A DNA stretch of 64,000 nucleotides from an uncultured Alphaproteobacteria bacterium (GCA_946480475.1 CAMLJM010000011.1:1-64000); one strand, 5' to 3'; shown: positions 33,510 to 43,036, counted from the first letter of the stretch. A program made the numbers and translations. Notes: a model not told the origin generated them from the sequence alone.

Positions 33510-35843
33510 CTAAGGGGCCGGGGCTTCTGGTGGCTTGTTGCGCCCAAATGGCATACGTAAAGCGTTTTTCCACCCGGCTTGCTGCAGGTAAGCGGCAGCC
33601 ATGAAAGCGAACATCGCGGCAGCGAGTATCCAGGTGGGAATAACAGGTTTACGGTCACTGCTGCGTAAAATGCCTTCATCGGTCATGCGCACGCCCATCC
33701 AGTCGGCACCTGCATAAGATCTTTTTTCGGCACGCGCATCGACGGGTTTGAGTGTTGGCAGTTTGACGATACCCTGCGCATCCGTCATACGAAGAACTGT
33801 TGCTTGTGTGCGCTCAGCAAGCGGCTTTAAAATTTCAGGTGTCGAAATCGTGTGCACATATTCTTGCGGGTTTTCGGGGCCGACATTGATAAACGCCTGG
33901 CGCGGGAAGGCGCCCTTCTGTTCAACGCTATAGGGGCCCAGTTCCTTAATGGGTGCTGTTATTCTCCAGAGGCCAGGTTCAGCCGCTTCTGGCGTTAAAG
34001 AAATGTTTTTCCCGGAAGGCGTGCTGAGCGTGACAGGCGTGCTTTTCTCAGCCATGGTTTGTTGTTCAATCACCAGGTTCTTGCCCTGCTGTGTAATCCG
34101 TAATGATTCCTCTTCAAGGTCGGGCTTTTTCATCAGCCAGTGCGCGGTTTGCAGCAAGATTTGTCCATGCGGGCCGCTACCTGTGAGGGAGCGTTCCCAT
34201 CTCCACATGCTGTCGGTATTCAGCATGGCTACACGCCCCTTACCCTGGTGGCTGAGGATCAGCAGTGGCTTCTTGTCAGCGCCTTCCATTACAACTTCTC
34301 CTGTCGGAGTCTTCACATCGACGCTACGATAGAAAGGCCCCCAGGAGGGTTGGGTTTTATTATCAGGCGTATTGCCGCCGGGCAGGCCGCGCGTTACGGG
34401 ATGACGCTGTCCCCGATCGCTAATACGGGGGGTGAATGTACGCTCTGTCACACTGCCAGCAGGTGCCGCCGGCAGAACGCTGCCTAAAGGTCCCGTATGA
34501 ATATTCTGGGGCAGGGCATATTCAGGTCCCGATATCACCTGCAGAGCGCCACCTTCCTTGACATACTTGGCAATATTTTCCTGATACACGCTTGGCATAA
34601 GATGGAAATGGGAAGGGTTGTCCAGGATCAGCAGGTTGAACTTCCTGATATTGTCGGAAAACACTTCATTCATGGGGAAGGGCAGCATATTCAGCTCTTC
34701 ACGGGGAGTGTCGTCAACCTGGTCAGGTAAGCGCGAGAAACTCAGGTGGATCAGGTTTACATCCGGGTCCGCCTTTAAACGGTTGCGCAGCATTCGTGTA
34801 TTCGGATTGGCCGACCCTGAGACCATCAAGACATTCAGCTTCTCATGGTTCCCCTGAATGCTGGCGACGATACGGTTATTATCATCCGTCAGTTCTCCTT
34901 TGACGGCATCGGTCCTGATTTCAATGATATTTGCGCCCGCATGATTGATATTCACGCTATATGTGGCTGTTTCTCCTGGTGTGACCATTTGTGTGGCAGA
35001 CGGTTGACCATCCTGCACGATGGTTACCTTCACCTTATCACGGCCACCCGGGACAGGCCCTTCATCAACGATCCTGAATTTGATGTCTTGCTTTTTACCA
35101 ATTAAGCCAGCGGGGGATGCTTCGAGTATTTCGGCACGGCGGTCATATTCGCCGTCTTTGCCCGATAACAGAACATGCACAGGCACATCTTTGCCAAAGT
35201 CGAAATTGTCAGCAATTTTGTCATGCACTTGACCATCTGTCAGGATAAACACACCGCCACGTCTCGCGCCGGGAATATCGCTCAAGGCATCATCGATGCT
35301 GCTGATGATACGCGTACCATCTGCGGCTATACCATCTTTCTCCCCCGATACCTTAATCGTTTTTACGGAGACACCGGGTAATGCTTTTAAAGCTTTCTCG
35401 AGGGCAGCCGCACTGGCGGTTGTTTCAGCAGCGCGATTATTGAAAGACTGGCTGGGGCTTTCATCAATCACAATCAAAGCTTCTGTTGTGAGAGGCTCGC
35501 GTACCTGATTGATTTCCTGATAGTTCGCCATGCCATACAAGGCGACAGCACCCGCCATGAACCTTAACGTCGTGCTGCTGCTGTTCGCACCATACTTGCG
35601 CCATGCCAGCAGGCAGAGGCCCAGATAAAGCAACCCCATCCCGCCGAGCACTTCCTTAGGGAAGTAAGGATCCCATTCGCGATATGTGTGTTGCTGCAAT
35701 GTCGCCGTTGTTGTGGCGATAGATTTATCGGAAGGAGCGGGGGCTGAAGCGGGAGAATTGACTTGAGCCATAGATATTTGCGCTGCGCCCAATGCAAAGG
35801 CAGCAGCCGCCATGTTCGAACCTATGGTGCGACGAAAATTCAT
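33510..35843 (-). CDS. Membrane protein with VWA-like and glutamine amidotransferase-like domains
   Basis: 777 residues. N-terminal signal or TM (about 5-26), two TM helices (about 65-110), a VWA-like domain (EALIVIDESPSQSFNNRAAE, GGVFILTDGQVHDK), an Ig-like region, a class I amidotransferase-like fold (LLILDNPSHFHLMPSVYQEN, GGALQVISGPEYALP, GRVAMLNTDSMWRWERSLTG), and a C-terminal TM helix (about 738-757). Homologues neighbour DUF4159 and DUF58 genes in alphaproteobacterial MoxR loci. It is the first gene of the leftward operon, with 6 bases to the next start. Confidence 0.85.
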   Translation of the reverse strand: MNFRRTIGSNMAAAAFALGAAQISMAQVNSPASAPAPSDKSIATTTATLQQHTYREWDPYFPKEVLGGMGLLYLGLCLLAWRKYGANSSSTTLRFMAGAVALYGMANYQEINQVREPLTTEALIVIDESPSQSFNNRAAETTASAAALEKALKALPGVSVKTIKVSGEKDGIAADGTRIISSIDDALSDIPGARRGGVFILTDGQVHDKIADNFDFGKDVPVHVLLSGKDGEYDRRAEILEASPAGLIGKKQDIKFRIVDEGPVPGGRDKVKVTIVQDGQPSATQMVTPGETATYSVNINHAGANIIEIRTDAVKGELTDDNNRIVASIQGNHEKLNVLMVSGSANPNTRMLRNRLKADPDVNLIHLSFSRLPDQVDDTPREELNMLPFPMNEVFSDNIRKFNLLILDNPSHFHLMPSVYQENIAKYVKEGGALQVISGPEYALPQNIHTGPLGSVLPAAPAGSVTERTFTPRISDRGQRHPVTRGLPGGNTPDNKTQPSWGPFYRSVDVKTPTGEVVMEGADKKPLLILSHQGKGRVAMLNTDSMWRWERSLTGSGPHGQILLQTAHWLMKKPDLEEESLRITQQGKNLVIEQQTMAEKSTPVTLSTPSGKNISLTPEAAEPGLWRITAPIKELGPYSVEQKGAFPRQAFINVGPENPQEYVHTISTPEILKPLAERTQATVLRMTDAQGIVKLPTLKPVDARAEKRSYAGADWMGVRMTDEGILRSSDRKPVIPTWILAAAMFAFMAAAYLQQAGWKNALRMPFGRNKPPEAPAP

Positions 35844-36043
35844 ACCTGACCCTGTTGAAAGTCTTTATTTGCTTTAGATTATGGCTAACAATCGCTGGAG
35901 GTAGAGTCAACAGGATTTAGGGCTTTGTAATATTATTACGAGTATAAAAAGCCCTGATTTATCAAAGCCTGCTTTTCCTGTTTGTGCCGGGCATCGTTAT
36001 GCAATATAACAGTCCTATAATCATAAAAAAACAGGGACTAGCC

Positions 36044-36832
36044 GTGAATACTCGCCAACAAGCTTTGAAGACATTGTGCCTGCCCGTATTGCTGGCGCTA
36101 GCGCCGGTTTTTGCTCAGGCGCAGCAGTCGCTTCCTGCGCCTGCGGGGGGGCTGCAATCCACCCAAGCCTTGAAATATACCAATAACCTCCATCTGGGCT
36201 ATATCCGCACGACATCAGCACAGATCAACAGCAATACAGAAACAGCGTTGCGGAATCTGCAGACGGAAGTTAAAACGCGCACCGCTGTTAAGGCGGAAGG
36301 AGTCGCGGGGCTTGATCCTGAAACCGATGATCTTTCATTCTTCCACTTCCTTTATTGGCCTGTAACGCCTGATGCACGGCCGCTTTCTGATAAAGCGCGG
36401 CTGCAGGTGCAGCATTATCTGGATACAGGTGGGGTGATACTGTTCGACCTCCGCGATGCGAATGGCATGATGCGTGACCAGCGAGCACTGCGTCGATTGC
36501 TGACCGACCTCAGCATTCCGCCTTTGATGAATACGCCCGCTGACCATCCTACGGTTAAAGGCTTCTATTTGCTCTCAAACCTGCCGGGGACGAGCGCGCA
36601 TGGCGCCACATGGACAGAAGTGCCTGCCTCTAAAGGTGTCGAGAAAGTGTCGTCAACGATTATCGGTGATCGCAACTGGGGTGATGCCTGGGCCGGTAAA
36701 AGCGTATTGCCCGGCACCCGTGAACGCGAGATGGCTTTGCGCACGGGTATTAATTTGGTTCTGTATGCTTATATGGGCAACGCCAAGCTGGAGCCGATCA
36801 ATAAACAACTGGATATCCTGAGGCGCGATTAG
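36044..36832 (+). CDS. DUF4159 domain protein, stand-alone and secreted
   Basis: 262 residues from GTG at 36044, with AGGGA about 7 bases upstream. An upstream ATG at 35984 would put a polar stretch before the signal peptide. Signal peptide about 1-27 (ending FAQAQ). The rest is the DUF4159 domain: LHLGYIRTTSAQINSNTETA, DDLSFFHFLYWPVTPDARPL, GGVILFDLRDANG, LRRLLTDLSIPPL, FYLLSNLPGT, IIGDRNWGDAWAG, REMALRTGINLVLYAYMGNA. In family members known to me it is the C-terminal domain of the BatA-like protein. Here it is separated by the 777-aa gene and on the opposite strand. It is divergent from the operon at 35843. Confidence 0.85.
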   Translation: MNTRQQALKTLCLPVLLALAPVFAQAQQSLPAPAGGLQSTQALKYTNNLHLGYIRTTSAQINSNTETALRNLQTEVKTRTAVKAEGVAGLDPETDDLSFFHFLYWPVTPDARPLSDKARLQVQHYLDTGGVILFDLRDANGMMRDQRALRRLLTDLSIPPLMNTPADHPTVKGFYLLSNLPGTSAHGATWTEVPASKGVEKVSSTIIGDRNWGDAWAGKSVLPGTREREMALRTGINLVLYAYMGNAKLEPINKQLDILRRD

Positions 36833-36837
36833 TAAAA

Positions 36838-36860
36838 AAACCCCGCTGTTTGCGGGGTTT
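36838..36860. terminator. Bidirectional rho-independent terminator
   Basis: AAACCCCGC-TGTTT-GCGGGGTTT, a perfect 9-bp stem with an A-tract before and a T-tract after. It lies between the convergent DUF4159 and Cys-rich secreted protein genes. Confidence 0.9.
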
Positions 36861-36867
36861 TATTTGA

Positions 36868-37380
36868 TTAGTTCATAACCTGGGGTCTTGGGAAGTAGCA
36901 CCAGATTGTGATATCTTTGCCGCCATTCTTCAGATCACCATTGTGCCAAATCACATTGAAGTTCGGCGATGTACAGGTATTGCTGGCGTTATTGCCTTGC
37001 TTATACTCTTGGCAAACCGCTTTGGCATGCTTGGCGGAAAGAATGGCCTTCTCGGGGATTGTTACCCAGACAGGTGCGGGCAATTTATTACGCTGTAAGT
37101 CATGTGTCAGCTTCACTTCATATTTGCCGTCTGTTGTTCTTCTTTCTTCCAGATCGCCAAAGGCATCATTGTCGCTGCAGCAGGAACCCATGGAGCCATC
37201 AGCGCGCTTCATATGCATAATGAAATCTTTATGCGGGGCCAGCAGATTATGGTCGGGTGTTCCAGGGGCCGGGGCATGTGCAGAAGCAGAGAAAGCAGCA
37301 GCAAGGCTGAGAGCAGCGCCAGCTATCAGCTTCTGAAACGGCGTTAAAGATGGAATCGTAGCTTTGAGGCTTTTAGTCAT
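36868..37380 (-). CDS. Small secreted Cys-containing protein, function unknown
   Basis: 170 residues. N-terminal signal or anchor (about 18-36, ending SASAHA). The mature part contains SMGSCCSDNDAF, VWVTIPEKAIL, HAKAVCQEYKQG and a final IWCYFPRP. This layout (CC pair, PxWVxIP, later Cys and C-terminal W/YCFxP) is known to me from uncharacterised alphaproteobacterial periplasmic proteins. Five Cys could form disulphides or bind metal. It lies between the moxR gene upstream on the same strand (127-base gap) and the terminator. Confidence 0.75.
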   Translation of the reverse strand: MTKSLKATIPSLTPFQKLIAGAALSLAAAFSASAHAPAPGTPDHNLLAPHKDFIMHMKRADGSMGSCCSDNDAFGDLEERRTTDGKYEVKLTHDLQRNKLPAPVWVTIPEKAILSAKHAKAVCQEYKQGNNASNTCTSPNFNVIWHNGDLKNGGKDITIWCYFPRPQVMN

Positions 37381-37507
37381 TAGATACTCCCTGTTTGATA
37401 TTTTTTATAATTATTATGATCTTAGCGACCATGAATCTTCATATCGGGTTTATCACGACCACGAAATTCGTCAAGCAACTTTGTTAAGCTATATAAGAGC
37501 TGGATTA

Positions 37508-38644
37508 TTATGTCAGATGCATCTGCTTGACGACATATTTGATTACGTCTTCTGCCTCGACACCTTGCTCCCGGTCAGGCCGCATAATCATGCGGTGTTC
37601 CAGCACAGGCAGGGCCAGACGCGCAATATCCCTGGCATCAGGGGACAGCGCACCGTTTTTGTTAAACTTCTCGGCAATTACCAGTGCTTTGGCAGCTAAC
37701 AGGAAAGAGATCTCGGAGCGGGGTGATGGACCTGCCATTACGTTCCGGCTAATAAACTCATCCTTGCTATCTTCAGGACGCAGAGCACGCACAAGATCAA
37801 CGGCTTTCTCAGCCACTTCGTTGCTGATAGGCAGGATGCGGGCGATGTCCTGAATGATAATCAGTTCCTGAGGCGTCATGACGGCCTGAGCCTTCAGAGC
37901 CCCTTTGGGGTTCTTGCGTGTCGTCATATCGGCGCCGAGGCTGTCATCACCCTGCTTGAATCTTTCGTGGGCTTCTATCATTTCGCCAATGTCTGCCTCG
38001 GTAGAGGATTGCGACAGAGCAATCTTTACTTCGGCGTCTCGGCTTGCATATTTAAATTTGGCTTTCAGCATAAAACGGTCAGCCTGCGCTTCAGGCAGTT
38101 TGTTGGTACCACCCTGGTCCACGGGGTTCTGTGTTGCCATGACATGGTAGGGACGCGGCAGGCTGCGTGTCTCCCCATCAACTGTAACCTGTCCCTCTTC
38201 CATCGCTTCCAAAAGACCGGATTGCGTTTTCTCACTGGCGCGGTTTACTTCGTCAGCAAGGACAAGCTGTGCAAACAAAGGACCCGGACGAAACTTCCAT
38301 TCGTTAGATTTTCTGTCCAACACTTCTGATCCGGTGAGGTCAATCGGTTGCAGGTCAGCTGTAAACTGAATACGTTTTGTGCTTAAGCCTGTGGCTTGTG
38401 AAATTGATTTGATGGTTCTGGTCTTGGCAAGACCGGGCATACCTTCTGCCAGAATATTGCCACCACCCACGAGCGCCACAAAGATCAGGTTGACCATCTC
38501 GTCCTGGTCAAAGATATCTTTTCCTACTTCCGATTTAGCGGCCTGGATCAGCCTGGCGGCCCAAGTGATATATTCCTTCATTTTTTCAGCAACAGGTGCT
38601 GAAGATGAATGGGTATTAGACGCGGCTGATTGTCCGTGTGGCAC
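37508..38644 (-). CDS. MoxR family AAA+ ATPase
   Basis: 378 residues. AAA_3 domain with Walker A GMPGLAKT (residues 68-75), Walker B LVLADEVNR, sensor HVMATQNPVDQGGT, and a C-terminal AAA lid (PRSEISFLLAAKALVI, then EDVIKYVV). MoxR ATPases act with DUF58 and VWA proteins as chaperone-like complexes. The start is GTG at 38644 with GGGAGAA 8 bases before it. It is separated from the DUF58/VWA operon by the secreted protein and the inverted DUF4159 gene, although these usually form one operon. Confidence 0.94.
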   Translation of the reverse strand: MPHGQSAASNTHSSSAPVAEKMKEYITWAARLIQAAKSEVGKDIFDQDEMVNLIFVALVGGGNILAEGMPGLAKTRTIKSISQATGLSTKRIQFTADLQPIDLTGSEVLDRKSNEWKFRPGPLFAQLVLADEVNRASEKTQSGLLEAMEEGQVTVDGETRSLPRPYHVMATQNPVDQGGTNKLPEAQADRFMLKAKFKYASRDAEVKIALSQSSTEADIGEMIEAHERFKQGDDSLGADMTTRKNPKGALKAQAVMTPQELIIIQDIARILPISNEVAEKAVDLVRALRPEDSKDEFISRNVMAGPSPRSEISFLLAAKALVIAEKFNKNGALSPDARDIARLALPVLEHRMIMRPDREQGVEAEDVIKYVVKQMHLT

Positions 38645-38928
38645 GCTAGTTCTCCCTGTAAGAGTCTTTTATTTATTTGTTATAGGGAGGACATTAGCGA
38701 AAAAAGACGGGGCTGCCAAACGGAGTTTTGGAAAAATACAGAAACTTAGTATTTGCATATTAAAACGAGTTGCATCATCCCGCCCTTCACCTTACCCAAT
38801 AATTAATAAATAAAATGAAGGGGTTAAATACTAAGCCAATCCATGGCGCTGTGATTATAGAAAATTTACGGATTGTTAACCCCGTGCGCGTAGATTGGGG
38901 GAGTAATTCAAGGGACATGGAGTGACGC

Positions 38929-39138
38929 ATGGGAAAGATATTTAAACCTATTATTGGGGAAGACGGCACACATCATGGCTTTGATGTTACCGTAGCGCCG
39001 ACACAAAACCATGCGCCGATAGAACGTCTGGCAAAAATCCAGGATCCTTCAGGAAGTCAGGCTTATTATCAGGGTCTTCTGGAACAGCGTGATGCTGCTG
39101 TCAAACCCGCCTTGAAACCCGATGGCATGAAACACTAA
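38929..39138 (+). CDS. Small hypothetical protein (69 aa)
   Basis: Polar 69-residue protein starting MGKIFKPIIGEDGTHHGFDV, no signal or TM segment, Lys/Pro-rich tail. GGAGTGACGC precedes the ATG. It overlaps the end of the convergent thioredoxin-like gene by 4 bases. I do not recognise a family. Confidence 0.6.
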   Translation: MGKIFKPIIGEDGTHHGFDVTVAPTQNHAPIERLAKIQDPSGSQAYYQGLLEQRDAAVKPALKPDGMKH

Positions 39139-39707
39139 TCAGTGGAAAGGCTGGTCAGATATTTTTTAGTTTCATCGCTATCCCACTCGATGCTCAGGCC
39201 CGCGACCTTGCGGGCCATCATCATTTCTGGGGTCAGGATAATCGTTTCCGGCACGCGTATTGTCTGGAAAACATCCTGGGAAATGGATTTATCTGCATCT
39301 GAGAAAAGCTTAAGGTTCTTGGCCTTCGTATGTTCGGGGACATAACGCTTCATGAAAGCAGGGATGACCTTCGGATCTTCATCGATAGACACTGCCAGGA
39401 TAACCAGATCATCAGGCATGGATTGTGCTAATCTTACAAACTGCGGAAACTCAGCAATGCAGGGCGTACACCACGTGGCCCAGAAATTCAGCAAAACAGT
39501 TTTGCCTTTGAAATCATGCAGTTTTACAGTTTTGCCCTGAAGGTCTGTGAGTGTTATATCAGGGGCAACCGGCCCTGAAGATGCAGGGCGTTCTGGTTGT
39601 GCTGGCTTTGCAGGAGTAACTCTTGTCTGGCCATCTATGAGCCATGTTGCACCTAGCGTGAGCGCCAGAATGGCAATCACCAGCAATGCATTCAGTTTCC
39701 TATGCAT
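39135..39707 (-). CDS. TlpA/ResA-like thiol-disulfide oxidoreductase
   Basis: 190 residues from the ATG at 39707, with AGGAGG 10 bases upstream. N-terminal membrane anchor (about 6-24), Pro-rich linker, thioredoxin fold with the redox site WCTPC (Cys80, Cys83) in LLNFWATWCTPCIAEFPQ. It lacks an obvious cis-Pro substitution. Its start overlaps the end of the ResB-CcsA fusion gene by 8 bases, suggesting translational coupling. It probably reduces apocytochrome c haem-binding cysteines in System II biogenesis, the ResA/CcsX role. Confidence 0.88.
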   Translation of the reverse strand: MHRKLNALLVIAILALTLGATWLIDGQTRVTPAKPAQPERPASSGPVAPDITLTDLQGKTVKLHDFKGKTVLLNFWATWCTPCIAEFPQFVRLAQSMPDDLVILAVSIDEDPKVIPAFMKRYVPEHTKAKNLKLFSDADKSISQDVFQTIRVPETIILTPEMMMARKVAGLSIEWDSDETKKYLTSLSTD

Positions 39708-42618
39708 GACGTATACGCCTCCTATACAGGAAAGCAATCAATGCACATTCGAGAATGCAGAATATTACCAGCCCCGTCGCGATGCCTGAAATGAAGCCGT
39801 AGGAATGCAGGCCCACACTCAGGAGGTTGACGCCAAACCACGCCAGTGCCACGACCATATTCAGGGCAGCAATACCAACGGCATAGAGTGGCAATGAAAG
39901 GTGTCCGCCCATGCGCCCATGCAATAACCACGTAATCCAGAGCACAATCAGTAAAGCGCCATTTTCTTTAGGGTCCCAACCCCAGAAGCGGCCCCATGAT
40001 TGGTCAGCCCAGATGCCGCCCAGAATAGTGCCGACAGTTGTAAACAAGAGGGCAGAAAGTGCCATACGGTGCATGCTGGTGAACAGACCGGAACGATCAT
40101 GTAGAGAGAAAAGCCAGGCATGTGCCAGCATGGCGGCAATGATCGAAAGCCCATAACCGCTCGTCACGATCAATACATGCGTTGCCAGCCAGAAATTCGT
40201 ATTCAATACGGCAACCAGCATCGAGAGGGAATCGCCGCTGCGTGCACCAAAGTAAAGCGATACACAAAGTATCAGCACGCCTGAGAATGCAGCAGTCAGT
40301 CCTGTTAATACTTCGCGGCGCTTCCAGAACAAAAATGTACCTACGATCACGCATATCAGCGAGACAAAAAGAAGGGACTCATAAAGCGTGCCCACAGGAG
40401 GGCGTGAAAGGATATAAACCCGCATCATAATGCCGCATGCGTGGATCACGGCTCCCAATGACAGGGCCCACAATGCTGTATGGAGATAGCGGTCATAACC
40501 TCCATTTCTTAAGCATGCCAAAAGCAATAAAATGGCGAGCGTATAGAGCAGCAGCGCCGCCTGGAACGGATTGAGCTTATTATAGAGACGTTCAATATTG
40601 AAATGAGTGCTGTCGGCATCCTGACTAAGTTTTTTTGCCGTATGCCGCCAGGCCTCAGGATCATCGTTAAGCCAGGCAAGTCCCAAGGTGCGCCATTCAT
40701 CGATTAAGGCGGCGGTCGCGGGCGATCCCTGGCCCTGTTGCAGGACAGCCCAGGGGCTTAGGCGTTCCTCATGATTCCAATCAACAGGTATGACGCGGAA
40801 TAACTGATTGTTCGCACTGCTGCCTGATAACGTCTCCAGCTGCCAGGAGAAAAGGGCAATCGCTTTTTCCTCGTCGTTATAATTTGAAAGGTCATCACCA
40901 CGCTTTTTTATGATTTCCTTTAGGCGCTTCTGCGCACGATCTTCATATTTGCGCAGGGTCAGATAATCAGGTGATGAACTCTCTAGGCCTTTTCTTTCTT
41001 TTTCACTGAGTAAGCTATCGGGGACTTGAACAGCTAAAGGAAGGATTAGGGAGAATGACCGCATCAACTGCATATAGGCGGAAACTTTATCGTGTAATTC
41101 CAGGAGCTGCTTCTGGCGTGCTTCCAGTTTATCGGCGGGCGTTTGTAAAAGAACCTGGATGCGTTCTGCCTGCTGGCTAAGCGGGCCTGCAATTTGTGGC
41201 AAGGTGTAAAGGGCGCCTGGAACATGGGGAAGATGCAGGGCCCGCTGAATATCGCGGTTCCGCACAACAAAAACCGGGCGCTCCGCCGCACGCACAGGAT
41301 CAAATAACAACTCTGCCAGCCACTCGCTGGCAGACATGCCATCAAGCGTGCTCTTGCCTGAAAATGTACGAAGTTGGGTCTGTGCAAACGTTTCCAGGGG
41401 TTTCAGCCGCCCCTCATGCAGGACGGGGATCATACGAAAATCCTGCATATCCATGTCTGCTGCTTGCGCCGGACTATACTGCAGGCATGTCATCGTTAAT
41501 AAAACAGCCAAAGCAAGGCGGCCACGTGTGGAAATAAGCAGATGCAGAATAAGCCCTGCCGCAATAATGGCGCTGGCGATATAGGGGAATAGCCGGCCTA
41601 TATTCCACACAACGCTCAGAACTGTCGTTTCGCTGCCATCAGGTTTCTGCATATAAGACGACTGGTAAAAAGTGTAACCGCGGTAGCGTAGAGGATTATT
41701 CATGCTGATTTCGGCAGGCCATGTCGTATCGCCATCCTTGATGGTTAGGACGGAACGATAAGCACGGGCCATATCCATGCCGGGATAATTGTCTTTTTCG
41801 ACATCTTCCAGCGCAAGCGTGAAGGGAAGTCCCGAAGTCGATTTGCGGAAGCGCAATTCATAGATATGGTCCTTGATATCAAATTGCGGATAGAGCGGCA
41901 TAACTTCCGTCATCATATACAAGCCGTCTGTATCCTCCCCTGTTCCCCGTACGGCTATATTGACCGCGCCATGATTGTTTTCGTTCTGCATGTCGGGTTT
42001 TACGGGAACCATCTCTATTTTTGCGCCAGGGCCGCGCCAATTCTCTCCCTCAACCTTCTCACGCGCCTGTGGTGTGCCATTGGCCATGTAAGACATGATC
42101 TTGACGTTAAAAGGCAGTCCTTGTTCCAGTCCCAGCAGTAATCCAGGCTTCAATTTTTCCGCGGGCAGTGCGAAAATAATGTCGCCGTCACGACTGATGG
42201 TAAGAATACGTGCATGATAATCTTCAATCAGCGCTGATTCAGATTTCTCGTCGATGACAATAAAGCCTTCACGGGCCGTAAGGGCTGTCAGTAAACCGCC
42301 CGCCAGTAATACAAGCACACCCAGATGCGTAAGAATGATGCCCGCGCGCGACCATTGCCAGCGACTCTCCCCGATAAACTTGGCAAGCAGGGCAATAAAG
42401 ATAATAGCCGTGACCGTATAGCCGCCGGGCAGCGGCAAGAAGCCCCACCAGAAGATAAACGAGGAGAAAAATGTTTTCTCGGCGATATAAAGCCCGACAT
42501 ATTTCTGCGCAATCGTACCCGCCACCAGCAATACCATCAGCCAGGGTAGCGTCCAGAACGGTATAGCGGGCCGCGACAGGAATGCCGCAAGCGCCGAGAC
42601 TTTGGAAAGGGATTTCAT
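39700..42618 (-). CDS. Cytochrome c biogenesis ResB-CcsA fusion (System II synthetase)
   Basis: 972 residues from the ATG at 42618, with TAAGG upstream. A TTG 60 bases earlier is less likely. N-terminal ResB part: TM helices, IPFWTLPWLMVLLVAGTIAQ, IILTHLGVLVLLAGGLLTAL, a large periplasmic domain, and GYTFYQSSYMQ before the next helix. The middle section (MIPVLHEGRLKPLETFAQTQ onward) is periplasmic. The C-terminal CcsA part has the haem-handling WWD-type motif WGRFWGWDPKENGALL and conserved His in periplasmic loops (NFWLATHVLIVTSGY, LHSYGFISG). CcsBA exports haem and attaches it to apocytochrome c. Confidence 0.9.
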   Translation of the reverse strand: MKSLSKVSALAAFLSRPAIPFWTLPWLMVLLVAGTIAQKYVGLYIAEKTFFSSFIFWWGFLPLPGGYTVTAIIFIALLAKFIGESRWQWSRAGIILTHLGVLVLLAGGLLTALTAREGFIVIDEKSESALIEDYHARILTISRDGDIIFALPAEKLKPGLLLGLEQGLPFNVKIMSYMANGTPQAREKVEGENWRGPGAKIEMVPVKPDMQNENNHGAVNIAVRGTGEDTDGLYMMTEVMPLYPQFDIKDHIYELRFRKSTSGLPFTLALEDVEKDNYPGMDMARAYRSVLTIKDGDTTWPAEISMNNPLRYRGYTFYQSSYMQKPDGSETTVLSVVWNIGRLFPYIASAIIAAGLILHLLISTRGRLALAVLLTMTCLQYSPAQAADMDMQDFRMIPVLHEGRLKPLETFAQTQLRTFSGKSTLDGMSASEWLAELLFDPVRAAERPVFVVRNRDIQRALHLPHVPGALYTLPQIAGPLSQQAERIQVLLQTPADKLEARQKQLLELHDKVSAYMQLMRSFSLILPLAVQVPDSLLSEKERKGLESSSPDYLTLRKYEDRAQKRLKEIIKKRGDDLSNYNDEEKAIALFSWQLETLSGSSANNQLFRVIPVDWNHEERLSPWAVLQQGQGSPATAALIDEWRTLGLAWLNDDPEAWRHTAKKLSQDADSTHFNIERLYNKLNPFQAALLLYTLAILLLLACLRNGGYDRYLHTALWALSLGAVIHACGIMMRVYILSRPPVGTLYESLLFVSLICVIVGTFLFWKRREVLTGLTAAFSGVLILCVSLYFGARSGDSLSMLVAVLNTNFWLATHVLIVTSGYGLSIIAAMLAHAWLFSLHDRSGLFTSMHRMALSALLFTTVGTILGGIWADQSWGRFWGWDPKENGALLIVLWITWLLHGRMGGHLSLPLYAVGIAALNMVVALAWFGVNLLSVGLHSYGFISGIATGLVIFCILECALIAFLYRRRIRHA

Positions 42619-42670
42619 GGCCCTTAGCAATAATGGGCAGCGGACGTTTCGTACAGAGAAAACTGCCGCT

Positions 42671-43024
42671 TCAGGCAAGCAAAATGTCGATAATTTTCAA
42701 TATTTTGGTTTGTTCAACGGGGTCAGTCATTTGCTGTAATTTTAAGGTGCGCTTCATGATCGCAGGGTTGATTTTATTGTGCCCATCTGACGTGGGAGGC
42801 GGCAAACTTTCAAAAAAGTAAGCATGTGGTACCTTTAAGGCTATGCTTAACGCATGGAGCCGTGTGGCAGGGATGGCGCTGGCTCCAATTTCATATTTCT
42901 GAATCTGCTGATAAGTAACGGCAATCGCTTGCGCCAAGTACTCTTGGGTCATCCCACGGCTTTGGCGCAAAATCCTGAGATTTTGGCCGATTGTTTTATC
43001 CTCTAAAGAAGGGGTCGCTACCAT
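42671..43024 (-). CDS. XRE-family transcriptional regulator
   Basis: 117 residues from the ATG at 43024. Earlier in-frame starts would run through the operator region. The N-terminal XRE helix-turn-helix (IGQNLRILRQSRGMTQEYLA, then VTYQQIQKYEIGASAIPA) has the form common in alphaproteobacterial SinR-like regulators. A short helical tail follows (MTDPVEQTKILKIIDIL). It is divergent from an S24-type regulator across two palindromes (43037-43051 and 43067-43081) that it or its neighbour probably binds. It is 52 bases upstream of, and in line with, the ResB-CcsA gene. Confidence 0.85.
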   Translation of the reverse strand: MVATPSLEDKTIGQNLRILRQSRGMTQEYLAQAIAVTYQQIQKYEIGASAIPATRLHALSIALKVPHAYFFESLPPPTSDGHNKINPAIMKRTLKLQQMTDPVEQTKILKIIDILLA

Positions 43025-43036
43025 CGAATTAATATA

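Noticed and set aside
42619..42678. Longer start (TTG at 42678) for the ResB-CcsA fusion
   Set aside because: It would overlap the regulator's stop and lacks a ribosome site. The ATG at 42618 has TAAGG upstream.
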